A DNA stretch of 64,000 nt from Nocardia jejuensis NBRC 103114 (GTDB lineage: Bacteria; Actinomycetota; Actinomycetes; Mycobacteriales; Mycobacteriaceae). The translations under genes were made by a program, and so were the position numbers. Below the pieces are notes generated by a model. The model saw only the letters and a list, made by a program, of their open reading frames with translations. It had not been told where the DNA came from and did not search any database. Positions 44,222 through 52,352 of the stretch are shown piece after piece (position 1 is the stretch's first letter; each line of letters starts with the position of its first letter). The stretch covers positions 1 through 64,000 of the forward strand of contig NZ_BDBU01000022.1 of NCBI RefSeq assembly GCF_001613145.1, given 5' to 3'.

Positions 44222-45133
44222 GTGAGCGTGAAAGCGATCAGTCAGAAGACCCTCGGTGGACCGGATGTGCTCGAGACGGTGGAGGTTCCGGCTCCGCGCC
44301 CCGGCACGGGTGAGGTGCTGGTGCGGGTGGCCGCCACCTCGGTGAACGCCGCCGACTGGAAACTGCGAGCGGGCGTGGTCGACAAGCTCGGCCCGCCCCC
44401 GTTCACGCTGGGCCTGGACGTCTCGGGCACGGTCACCGAGGTCGGCGCGGACGTGACCCGGTTCCGGGTCGGGGACGAGGTCTACGGCATGGTGCTGAGC
44501 CGCTCGGGCGCCTACGCCGAATACACCGCCGCGCCCGCGGATTTCCTGGATCACAAACCCTCGTCCATCGATCACGTCCACGCCGCCGCCCTGCCGACCG
44601 CCGCCCTCACCGCGGTGCAGGCCCTGCGCGAGGTGCGCGCGGGCCAGCGGGTGCTGGTGCACGCGGCCGCGGGCGGTGTCGGGCATCTGGCGGTGCAGGC
44701 AGCGAAGGCGCGCGGCGCGTACGTGCTCGGCACCGCCCGCGCGGTCAACCACGATTTCCTGCGCGCGCTCGGCATCGACGAGGTGATCGATTACACGACA
44801 ACCGATTTCACCACTGTCGCCACCGATCTGGATGTGGTGTTCGATCTGGTCGGCGGCGAGTACGGCCCGCGTTCGCTGTCGGTGCTGCGCCCGAACGGCC
44901 GCCTGATCGACGCGCAGCGCGAGGACGCGCTCACAGATCCGCGTTTCCATCGCCATTTCGTCACACCCTCGGGCGAGGGCCTGCGGGAGGTCTCGGAACT
45001 GGTGCGACGCGGACAGCTGCGGGTGCACATCGAGCGGGTGCTGCCGATGGCCGACGCCGCCGCGGCGCTCGACCTCAGCGAATCGGGCCGGGTGCGCGGC
45101 AAGATCGTGCTGATCCCGTGGGACGCCGCCTGA
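44222..45133 (+). CDS. NADP-dependent zinc-free MDR oxidoreductase
   Basis: The 303-residue protein has PFTLGLDVSGTVTEVG in the GroES-like domain and the cofactor motif AAAGGVGHLAVQ. No zinc ligands; probably a quinone or enone reductase. GTG 44222 is chosen over TTG 44198 (which lies upstream of the operator); GTG 44228 is equally likely. Control by the divergent HxlR regulator through GGATACTATCC is likely, as an electrophile-stress enzyme. Confidence 0.9.
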   Translation: MSVKAISQKTLGGPDVLETVEVPAPRPGTGEVLVRVAATSVNAADWKLRAGVVDKLGPPPFTLGLDVSGTVTEVGADVTRFRVGDEVYGMVLSRSGAYAEYTAAPADFLDHKPSSIDHVHAAALPTAALTAVQALREVRAGQRVLVHAAAGGVGHLAVQAAKARGAYVLGTARAVNHDFLRALGIDEVIDYTTTDFTTVATDLDVVFDLVGGEYGPRSLSVLRPNGRLIDAQREDALTDPRFHRHFVTPSGEGLREVSELVRRGQLRVHIERVLPMADAAAALDLSESGRVRGKIVLIPWDAA

Positions 45134-45271
45134 GCGACCGGCGGCGATCACCGCCCCGGAAACTCGGCGATGTGTTTTGTTCGGCGATGTGCTTTCCTGA
45201 CCACCGGGACACGTGGACTCGGCATCGGATTTCCGGGTTAGCGTCGGACCGGGACGAGTTCAGGAGTGGCA

Positions 45272-46807
45272 GTGACGGACTGGAACGAAGAAGTCGATGT
45301 GCTGGTCGCGGGGTCCGGCGGCGGGCTGGCCGGGGCGTATACGGCCGCGCGTGAGGGCCTGAGCGTCGCGGTGGTCGAGGCCACCGAGAAATTCGGCGGG
45401 ACCACGTCCTATTCCGGCGGCGGTGGCATGTGGTTCCCCTGCAATCCGGTACTGCGGCGAGCCGGGGTCGACGACACGTTCGAGGACGCGCTCACCTACT
45501 TCCGGGCGGTGGTCGGGGACCGTACGCCCGCACCGATGCAGGAGACCTATGTGCGCAACGGCGCGAAGGTCATCGAGTATCTCGAACAGGACGACGCCTT
45601 CCTCTTCCAGACGTTCCCCTGGCCCGACTACTTCGGCAAAGCCCCCAAGGCGCGGCTGGACGGCAACCGCCACATCATTCCCAAACCGCTGAAGGCAGCG
45701 AAGCTCGGTGACCTGAGCGAGTCGGTGCGCGGCCCGCTGGGCACCGACCGGAACGGGGAGCCGCAGCCGGACTATCTGGTCGGCGGACGGGCCCTGATCG
45801 GCCGGTTCCTGCTCGCACTCACCAAGTACCCCAACGTATCTCTGCACCTGAACTCCGCGCTGGTGGAACTGGTCGTGCGGGACGGCGCGGTGCTGGGTGC
45901 GATCGTGGAGCGCGACGGGGCGCGGGTGGCGATCCGCGCGCGCAAGGGAGTTCTGCTGGCGGCCGGGGGTTTCGAGGGCAACGCCGAGATGCGCGAGCGC
46001 TACGCAGTTCCCGGTGAGGCGCGGGACACCATGGGGCCCTGGGGAAACCAGGGCCGCGCGCACGAGGCGGGGATCGCCGCCGGCGCGGACACCGATCTGA
46101 TGGATCAGGCCTGGTGGTCCCCCGGCCTGATCCATCCGGACGGGCGCGCGGCGTTCGCGCTCTGGTTCACCGGCGGCATCTTCGTGAATCAGGCCGGGGA
46201 ACGGTTCGTGAACGAGTCCGCCGCGTACGACCGGCTCGGCCGCGGCATCATCGAGGCGATCCAGGCCGGGACGGTCGCCCTCCCGTTCTGGATGATCTAC
46301 GACGACGCCGAGGGCGCGGTACCGCCGATCAAGGCCAGCAATGTGCCGATGCGCGACGCACAGGAGTACGTGCGAGCGGGCCTGTGGCACACCGCCGACA
46401 CCCTCGAGGAGCTCGCGGCGAAGATCGGCGTGCACGCCGAGACGCTCGTCGCGACGGTGGCCCGTTTCAACAAGCAGGCCGAGGCGGGCGTGGACGAGGA
46501 CTACGGGCGCGGCGACGAGGCGTACGACCGGGCCTTCTCCCAGGGCGAGTCGCCGCTGACGCCGATCGCGCGGGGTCCGTTCCACGCCGCCGCGTTCGGC
46601 ATCTCCGATCTGGGCACCAAGGGCGGGCTGCGCACCGACACCGCCGCGCGGGTGCTCACCGAATCCGGCGAACCGATCCCGGGCCTGTACGCCGCGGGCA
46701 ACACCATGGCCGCGGTCAGCGGCACCGTGTACCCCGGCGGCGGCAATCCGATCGGCGCCTCGGTGCTGTTCAGCCATCTGGCGGCACTGGATATGACCAC
46801 CCGCTGA
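45272..46807 (+). CDS. FAD-binding dehydrogenase of the 3-ketosteroid-delta1-dehydrogenase/fumarate reductase type
   Basis: The 511-residue protein has the dinucleotide motif VLVAGSGGGLAGAYTAAREG, GGTTSYSGGGGMW (FAD loop), and the C-terminal GLYAAGNTMAAVSGTVYPGGGNPIG that in KstD-type enzymes closes over FAD. Likely to introduce a double bond into a cyclic ketone such as a steroid; specificity is not certain. GTG 45272 is chosen because AGGAG (45262-45266) ends 5 bases upstream; GTG 45266 falls within it. Confidence 0.88.
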   Translation: MTDWNEEVDVLVAGSGGGLAGAYTAAREGLSVAVVEATEKFGGTTSYSGGGGMWFPCNPVLRRAGVDDTFEDALTYFRAVVGDRTPAPMQETYVRNGAKVIEYLEQDDAFLFQTFPWPDYFGKAPKARLDGNRHIIPKPLKAAKLGDLSESVRGPLGTDRNGEPQPDYLVGGRALIGRFLLALTKYPNVSLHLNSALVELVVRDGAVLGAIVERDGARVAIRARKGVLLAAGGFEGNAEMRERYAVPGEARDTMGPWGNQGRAHEAGIAAGADTDLMDQAWWSPGLIHPDGRAAFALWFTGGIFVNQAGERFVNESAAYDRLGRGIIEAIQAGTVALPFWMIYDDAEGAVPPIKASNVPMRDAQEYVRAGLWHTADTLEELAAKIGVHAETLVATVARFNKQAEAGVDEDYGRGDEAYDRAFSQGESPLTPIARGPFHAAAFGISDLGTKGGLRTDTAARVLTESGEPIPGLYAAGNTMAAVSGTVYPGGGNPIGASVLFSHLAALDMTTR

Positions 46808-46870
46808 CACCGGCTCCGGGCAAGCCGGACATGTTCTCTGGCTATCGCCGAACGCCTGCCCGACCTGGCC

Positions 46871-46876
46871 TAGAGT
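46871..46876 (+). promoter_or_regulatory. -10 box TAGAGT for a probably leaderless mRNA
   Basis: TAGAGT ends 6 bases before ATG 46883, matching the arrangement at 43101-43106. Confidence 0.5.
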
Positions 46877-46882
46877 CGCACC

Positions 46883-48475
46883 ATGGGTGCCGTTGAAGGT
46901 GGACGGGTGACGTCGTCGGGTGGGCCCGCGCACGGGTCGTATGACGTGGTGGTGGTCGGCGGCGGTCACAACGGACTGGTGGCCGCGGCGTATCTGGCCC
47001 GGGCCGGGCGTTCGGTGCTGGTCGTGGAGCGCAACAGCCACACCGGCGGTGCGGCCGTGTCGGAGAAGGTGTTCGAGGGCGTCGACGCGCGGCTGTCGCG
47101 GTACTCGTACCTGGTGAGCCTGCTACCGGATCGGATCGTGCGAGATCTGGGACTGCGCTTCGCGACTCGGCGTCGCCGGATCTCCTCCTACACCCCGGTC
47201 GGGGACGGGGGACTGCTGGTGGACGGCGGATCCGAGTCCGGCACCCGGGAGAGCTTCGTGCGCGTGACCGGCTCGGATCGCGATTTCCGGGCCTGGCAGA
47301 GCTTCTACGGCACCACCGCGCGCCTGGCCGAACGGGTGTTCCCGACGCTGACCGAGCCGCTGCCCACGCGCACCGAATTGGAGGCCGTGGTCGACGATTC
47401 CGCGGCCTGGGAAGCCATCTTCGAACGGCCACTCGGGGTTTCGGTCGAGGAGGCCTTCACCGACGACACCGTGCGCGGCATCGTGCTCACCGACGCGCTG
47501 ATCGGCACCTTCACCCACGCCCACGATCCGACCCTGCTGCAGAATCGCTGCTTCCTCTATCACGTCATCGGCGGCGGCACCGGCGACTGGAACGTGCCGA
47601 TCGGCGGCATGGGCGCGCTGACCGACGCCCTGCTGAGGTCGGCCCGGCACGCCGGCGCGGCGGTGGTGACCGACTGCACCATCACCGGAATCGAGACCGA
47701 CGGCGACACAGCACAACTCGCGTACGACAGCACGCGCTGCGGCACCGGCACGGTGACCGCTCGCCACGTGCTGGTCAACGCGGCCCCCTACGAGCTGGCC
47801 CGCATGATGGGCGAGGAGCGGACGAAACCCGAAGGCGCGCAGCTGAAGATCAATATGCTGCTGCGGCACCTGCCCACACTCCGGGATCGCTCGGTGGATT
47901 CGCGCACCGCGTTCGCCGGAACCTTTCACATCGGCGAATCGGCGACCCAGCTCGATCAGGCGTACCGGGAGGCTGCCGCCGGGCGGATTCCCGCCGCACC
48001 GCCCTCGGAGATCTACTGTCACACCCTGACCGATCCGTCCATCCTGTCCATGGACCTGCAGGAACAGGGTATGCACACCTTGACCCTGTTCGGATTGCAC
48101 ACCCCGGCACGGCTTTTCGCCGACGATCCGCTGGAGGTCAAGCAGAAGCTGGTGGATGCCACACTGGCGCAATTGGATTCGGTGCTGGCCGAGCCGATCA
48201 GCGACTGCTTGGCCTACGACGCCAACGGGCGCCCGTGCCTGGAGGCGCGCACCCCGGTGGAGCTCGAGGCCGAGATCGGGCTCCCGGGCGGTCATATCTT
48301 CCACGCGGACCTGGCTTTTCCGTATCGCAAGGGCGAGGGCGAGGATCCGGGCACCCGCTGGGGAGTGGCGACCGGGCACCGCAATATCTTCCTGTGCGGG
48401 GCGGGCGCGGTCCGCGGTGGCGGCGTCAGCGGGATCGGCGGGCACAATGCCGCCATGGCGGTGCTCGAGAGCTAG
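46883..48475 (+). CDS. FAD-dependent oxidoreductase related to phytoene desaturase (COG1233)
   Basis: The 530-residue protein begins with the Rossmann motif YDVVVVGGGHNGLVAAAYLARAG (residues ~13-35) and ends with NIFLCGAGAVRGGGVSGIGGHNAA, the CrtI/PYROXD2-type signature. There are no carotenoid genes nearby, so the substrate is open. ATG 46883 after a -10 box. It overlaps the convergent LysR gene by 4 bases. Confidence 0.88.
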   Translation: MGAVEGGRVTSSGGPAHGSYDVVVVGGGHNGLVAAAYLARAGRSVLVVERNSHTGGAAVSEKVFEGVDARLSRYSYLVSLLPDRIVRDLGLRFATRRRRISSYTPVGDGGLLVDGGSESGTRESFVRVTGSDRDFRAWQSFYGTTARLAERVFPTLTEPLPTRTELEAVVDDSAAWEAIFERPLGVSVEEAFTDDTVRGIVLTDALIGTFTHAHDPTLLQNRCFLYHVIGGGTGDWNVPIGGMGALTDALLRSARHAGAAVVTDCTITGIETDGDTAQLAYDSTRCGTGTVTARHVLVNAAPYELARMMGEERTKPEGAQLKINMLLRHLPTLRDRSVDSRTAFAGTFHIGESATQLDQAYREAAAGRIPAAPPSEIYCHTLTDPSILSMDLQEQGMHTLTLFGLHTPARLFADDPLEVKQKLVDATLAQLDSVLAEPISDCLAYDANGRPCLEARTPVELEAEIGLPGGHIFHADLAFPYRKGEGEDPGTRWGVATGHRNIFLCGAGAVRGGGVSGIGGHNAAMAVLES

Positions 48476-49368
48476 GCGGCCGCGCAGACCCGCACGCAGC
48501 ACGCGATGAAATCACGGACCAGCGGATTGCCCTCCGACGTCGCGGGCCAGGCCACCGCGACCCGGCTGGGGCCGATGCCACGCACCGGGCGATAGACGAC
48601 GCCGGGGCGCGGGTAGTACCGCGCCGAGGATTCGGGGGTGAAGCTGATGCCGAACCCGTTGGCGATGGCGGTGAGCCACTCGTCGGTATTGCGGGCGATC
48701 GCGCCGATCACCGCGGTATCGGCCGGTCGGGCATCGAGCCCGATCCAGAAGTCGCGCCACCAGCCGTTTTCCGGTGGCGCGGCGACGAACGGCTCGGTCC
48801 ACAGTTCCCGGAACTCGAGCTCGGACGAGGTCGCCAGCGGATGCGCGGCGGGGAGCGCCAGCCATCTGTCCTCGGCGAAAAGAGCTGTGGTGCGGAAGTT
48901 TTCGTGGCCGGGGAACGGCAGGCGCACCAGCGCCGCGTCCACATCGCCGTCCGCGAGTCCGGCGCTCGGATCGGTCCACCCGGTCTGGCGCATGTCGACC
49001 CGCCAGCCGGGATGATCACGCCGGAACGCCGAGACGATCTCGGGGGTGAATTCGTTTGCGGCACTGGCGATGAAGCCGACCCGCAATACCTTGGCGGCCC
49101 GGCTGGCGCCGCTCTTGGTTTCGCGCAGCATCCGATCCCAGCCCGCCAGCAGGATCGGCGCGTGTTCGGCGAAGACACGGCCGGGTTCGGTCAAACTCAT
49201 CCCGGTGCGGGAGCGGGCGAACAATTCCACGCCGAGCTGTTGTTCGAGTTGTTTGATCTGTTTCGTCAGAGCGGGCTGGGAGATATAGAGACGACGCGCG
49301 GCCCGGGTGAGATGCCCCTCCTCGGCGACGGCCACGAAATACCGCAGCAGCCGGGTATCCATATCCAT
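48472..49368 (-). CDS. LysR family transcriptional regulator (first of a tandem pair)
   Basis: The 298-residue regulator starts MDMDTRLLRYFVAVAEEGHLTRAARRL, with HTH PALTKQIKQLEQQLGVELF, then an effector domain (about 88-298). ATG 49368 is preferred to GTG 49374 because family members begin just before RLLRYF. It shares long identical stretches with the next gene (GWWRDYW/GWWRDFW, ARNT-EW, RPADTA). Targets are unknown. Confidence 0.92.
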   Translation of the reverse strand: MDMDTRLLRYFVAVAEEGHLTRAARRLYISQPALTKQIKQLEQQLGVELFARSRTGMSLTEPGRVFAEHAPILLAGWDRMLRETKSGASRAAKVLRVGFIASAANEFTPEIVSAFRRDHPGWRVDMRQTGWTDPSAGLADGDVDAALVRLPFPGHENFRTTALFAEDRWLALPAAHPLATSSELEFRELWTEPFVAAPPENGWWRDFWIGLDARPADTAVIGAIARNTDEWLTAIANGFGISFTPESSARYYPRPGVVYRPVRGIGPSRVAVAWPATSEGNPLVRDFIACCVRVCAAA

Positions 49369-49445
49369 TCGCACAGGTTAAGAACGCGGGGTTCGCGGGT
49401 GCGCACCGGGGCCGGTGAGCCTGTGTGACACCGATATTCACCCCC

Positions 49446-50366
49446 TCAGGAAGTGCGGCGTCCGTCGGTGCCCTGGTGCCCGATGATATCGGTGCAGCAC
49501 CGAATGAAGTAGCGCACAACGGGATCGGCCTCGGAGGCGTCCGGCCACACCAGTGCGACGCGGGTGGGCCCGATGCCCTGCACCGGCCGGAACACCACGC
49601 CCGGATGGGCATTGACGCGAGCGGTCGAGACGGGCGTGAAGCTGACCCCGTACCCGGCGGCGATGGCGCGCAACCACTCCTCGGTGTTGCGGGCCATGGC
49701 CCCGATGATGGCGGTATCGGCGGGGCGCGAGTCCAGCCCCATCCAATAGTCGCGCCACCAGCCGGTTTCCGCCGGTGAGGCGACATAGGGCTCGTCCCAC
49801 AGTTCACGGAACGCGATGTCGTCGCGTCCGGCCAGCGGATGGTCCTCGGGCAGCGCGATCCAGCGGGGCTCGGTGAACATCTCCCGCACGTGGTAGTCGC
49901 CCATGCCGGGGAACGGCAGCCGCAGCAGCGCGACGTCCACATCGCCCTCGTCCAGCCCGGCGGTGGGTTCGGTCCAGCCGCCCTGGTGGACGTCGACCTG
50001 CCAGTCCGGGTGCAAACGGTGGAAGACCTGGATGATCTCGGGGATGTACCCGTCGGCGGCGCTGTTCACGCAGCCCAGCCGCAGCATGCGCGAGGCCCGG
50101 CTGGCATCGCTCTTGGTATCGCGCAGGATTCGGTCCCAATTGGCCAGCAGCGTGGGGACCTGTGCGGCGAGCACCTTTCCGGCGGCGGTCAGGGTCCAGC
50201 CCGCGCGCGAGCGAATGAACAGTTCCACACCGAGGAGCTGTTCGAGCTGTTTTATCTGGGTGGCCAGCGCGGGCTGGGCGACGTGCAGTCGCTGCGCCGC
50301 CCGCTGCGGGCTCTCGGTATCGGCGACCGCCAGGAAGTAACGCAGCAGTCGCGTATCGATATCCAT
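49446..50366 (-). CDS. LysR family transcriptional regulator (second of a tandem pair)
   Basis: The 306-residue protein starts MDIDTRLLRYFLAVADTESPQRAAQRL at ATG 50366; the frame is open to 50429 without a better start. It is a paralogue of the neighbour: the effector domains align along their length, e.g. LARNTEEWLRAIAAGYGVSF vs IARNTDEWLTAIANGFGISF. The two probably arose by tandem duplication. Same strand, 77 bases apart; the second probably transcribes into the first. Confidence 0.9.
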   Translation of the reverse strand: MDIDTRLLRYFLAVADTESPQRAAQRLHVAQPALATQIKQLEQLLGVELFIRSRAGWTLTAAGKVLAAQVPTLLANWDRILRDTKSDASRASRMLRLGCVNSAADGYIPEIIQVFHRLHPDWQVDVHQGGWTEPTAGLDEGDVDVALLRLPFPGMGDYHVREMFTEPRWIALPEDHPLAGRDDIAFRELWDEPYVASPAETGWWRDYWMGLDSRPADTAIIGAMARNTEEWLRAIAAGYGVSFTPVSTARVNAHPGVVFRPVQGIGPTRVALVWPDASEADPVVRYFIRCCTDIIGHQGTDGRRTS

Positions 50367-50632
50367 GTCTTCCAGATTATGGATGACGCTACCGATAGGT
50401 ATACCCGGCTTCGCCCGGTGGGACGTCACACAATTTCCGAACAGAAGAATGCTGGAAGCTATCCACCATTCCCGTCACAGTTCACATTCTTGACCGAACG
50501 GGCATAACCGAAGCCGCGACGGAACCGAACGCATGGCCGATCTCACGTTAGGGTCTGATTGCCACAAAGTTGCTGTTTCGGTAGACCGGAAGCGTTCCCC
50601 GAGGTTGACAGCCGAAGCGATGCGGAGGCGAA
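50367..50632. other. Intergenic region between the LysR pair and the exporter
   Basis: These 266 bases are clearly AT-richer than the genes and hold the divergent promoters; TTGACA at 50605-50610 is the best -35 candidate. No gene is supported here. Confidence 0.4.
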
Positions 50633-52144
50633 TTGGACACGGCAGCACGGCAGCCCCGGCCGCGACCTCGTCACGCGGCCGCCGCGACGCCGCCCGGCAC
50701 TCGCCTCACCGGCATGGCCCGGCGCGCGAGCGGAGTGTTCGACGACTGGCTGGTGCGGCGGGTGGTGAAACGCTCCGGGGCGCACGAACGCCACGATCCG
50801 CCGCCGCCCGACGAACCGCCGATCCCGACGGATCTGCTCACCCTGCTGCGTCTGCTCGGCGTCATGCTCATCGGCTCGGGTGAGACCACCGATCGCGTGC
50901 AGGACCTGCTCGGCGACACCGCACACCGGTACGGCGTCGCCGAGGTCCAGTTCTTCGTGCTGCCCACGGGTGTGTTCGTGCGCGTGCAGGATTCGCGCGG
51001 CTCGGCGGTGGATCTGCAGGAGACCTCCAACGACATCCTGCGGCTGGATCAGATCGCCCGGGTCTATCGGGTGCTCGACGATATGAAGCATCACCTGCCG
51101 CCCCCGGCCGAGGTCACGGCGCGACTCGAAGAGATCCTCGCCGCGAAGCGGCCCACGGCGGTCTGGCTCATGCTGCTGGGCAATGTGGTCCTCACGCTGG
51201 GCCTGGGGCTGATCCTGAACCCGACGGTGCACGCGCTGGCCGGCTACGTGGTGCTCGGCCTGGTGGTGCAGCTGCTGATCATGCTGGCGGACCGGGTGCC
51301 GCTGCTGTCGCTCGCGCTGCCGGTCACCGCGGGCACGGTGGTGACCCTGCTGGCCTTCGGTTTTCCGCACGCGCTCGGTGGCGGGCAGCCCTCACAGCTG
51401 CTGATCCCCGCGGTCGCCGCCCTGCTGCCGGGCATGATGCTGACCAACGGCGCGATCGAACTGGCGACCGGCTCGATGGTCGCGGGCTCGGCGCGGACCG
51501 TCGCCGGGCTGAACAAGCTGCTGCTGCTCGCCTTCGGCATCTACATCGGATTGCAGTTGCTCGGACCGCGACCGCCGGACATTCCGGCGACCTCGCTGGG
51601 CTGGTGGGCCCCGATCCTCGGCGTACTGCTCATCGGGATCGGGCATTCGTGGCGCTCGAGCGCACCACCGAAATCGGTCTGGTGGCTGCTGCTGGTGCTC
51701 TACGTGACCTTCGCGGCCCAACAGCTCGGCATCCGGGCCGGCGGGGCGCTGCTGGGCGCGTTCCTCGGCGGGCTGGTCGCGGTGCCGACCGCGTATCTGG
51801 TGCAGCGCAATCGGAACGCCCCGCCCACCCAGGTCGCGTTCCTGCCCGCGTTCTGGATGCTGGTGCCCGGCGGGATGGGTCTGACGGCGGTCTCGGACCT
51901 GGTCAACAGCTCGGGTGGGAACGGACTTCAGGTGCTGCTCAACGTATTGCTGTCGGTGCTGGCCATCGCGCTGGGCGTGCTGGTGGGCTCGGGCCTGATC
52001 AATACCCGCGCGCGGGGCTCGGCCTCGCTGATGGACTGGTTGCTGCCGCCCTCGCAGCGCATGCCCGCCACCACCTCGGCCGATCGGGTGCCCACGGCCG
52101 ATCCGCCCGCGCCCGTGCCGGAGAAACCCGACGAGACGGCCTGA
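50633..52144 (+). CDS. ThrE-like threonine/serine exporter family protein
   Basis: The 503-residue protein has a cytoplasmic N-terminal ThrE domain (about 60-185: LMLIGSGETTDRVQDLL, VQFFVLPTGVFV) and ten membrane segments (~170-470) including a second ThrE_2-type half, followed by a Pro/Thr-rich tail. Relatives in Corynebacterium export threonine and serine. TTG 50633 has GGAGG (50624-50628) 4 bases upstream; ATG 50714 is an alternative. A TTGACA at 50605-50610 could be a -35 box. Confidence 0.87.
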   Translation: MDTAARQPRPRPRHAAAATPPGTRLTGMARRASGVFDDWLVRRVVKRSGAHERHDPPPPDEPPIPTDLLTLLRLLGVMLIGSGETTDRVQDLLGDTAHRYGVAEVQFFVLPTGVFVRVQDSRGSAVDLQETSNDILRLDQIARVYRVLDDMKHHLPPPAEVTARLEEILAAKRPTAVWLMLLGNVVLTLGLGLILNPTVHALAGYVVLGLVVQLLIMLADRVPLLSLALPVTAGTVVTLLAFGFPHALGGGQPSQLLIPAVAALLPGMMLTNGAIELATGSMVAGSARTVAGLNKLLLLAFGIYIGLQLLGPRPPDIPATSLGWWAPILGVLLIGIGHSWRSSAPPKSVWWLLLVLYVTFAAQQLGIRAGGALLGAFLGGLVAVPTAYLVQRNRNAPPTQVAFLPAFWMLVPGGMGLTAVSDLVNSSGGNGLQVLLNVLLSVLAIALGVLVGSGLINTRARGSASLMDWLLPPSQRMPATTSADRVPTADPPAPVPEKPDETA

Positions 52145-52352
52145 GCCCGAAACCTGCCGTTCCCAGCGAAAAAGTACTCAAAACAGACACGCCGGACACC
52201 CGTCGGAGACGGGCTCGTCCCACTTCGTCGGCCGGACGGGTTACGGTAACGAGCGTGGTGAGAGCACGGTGACCCCGTTTCGAGCCGCGAACGCACACCG
52301 AGCCGACCATGGGACCGCAGCCGTTCCCACGATCCGAAAGCGCGTATAGGAC

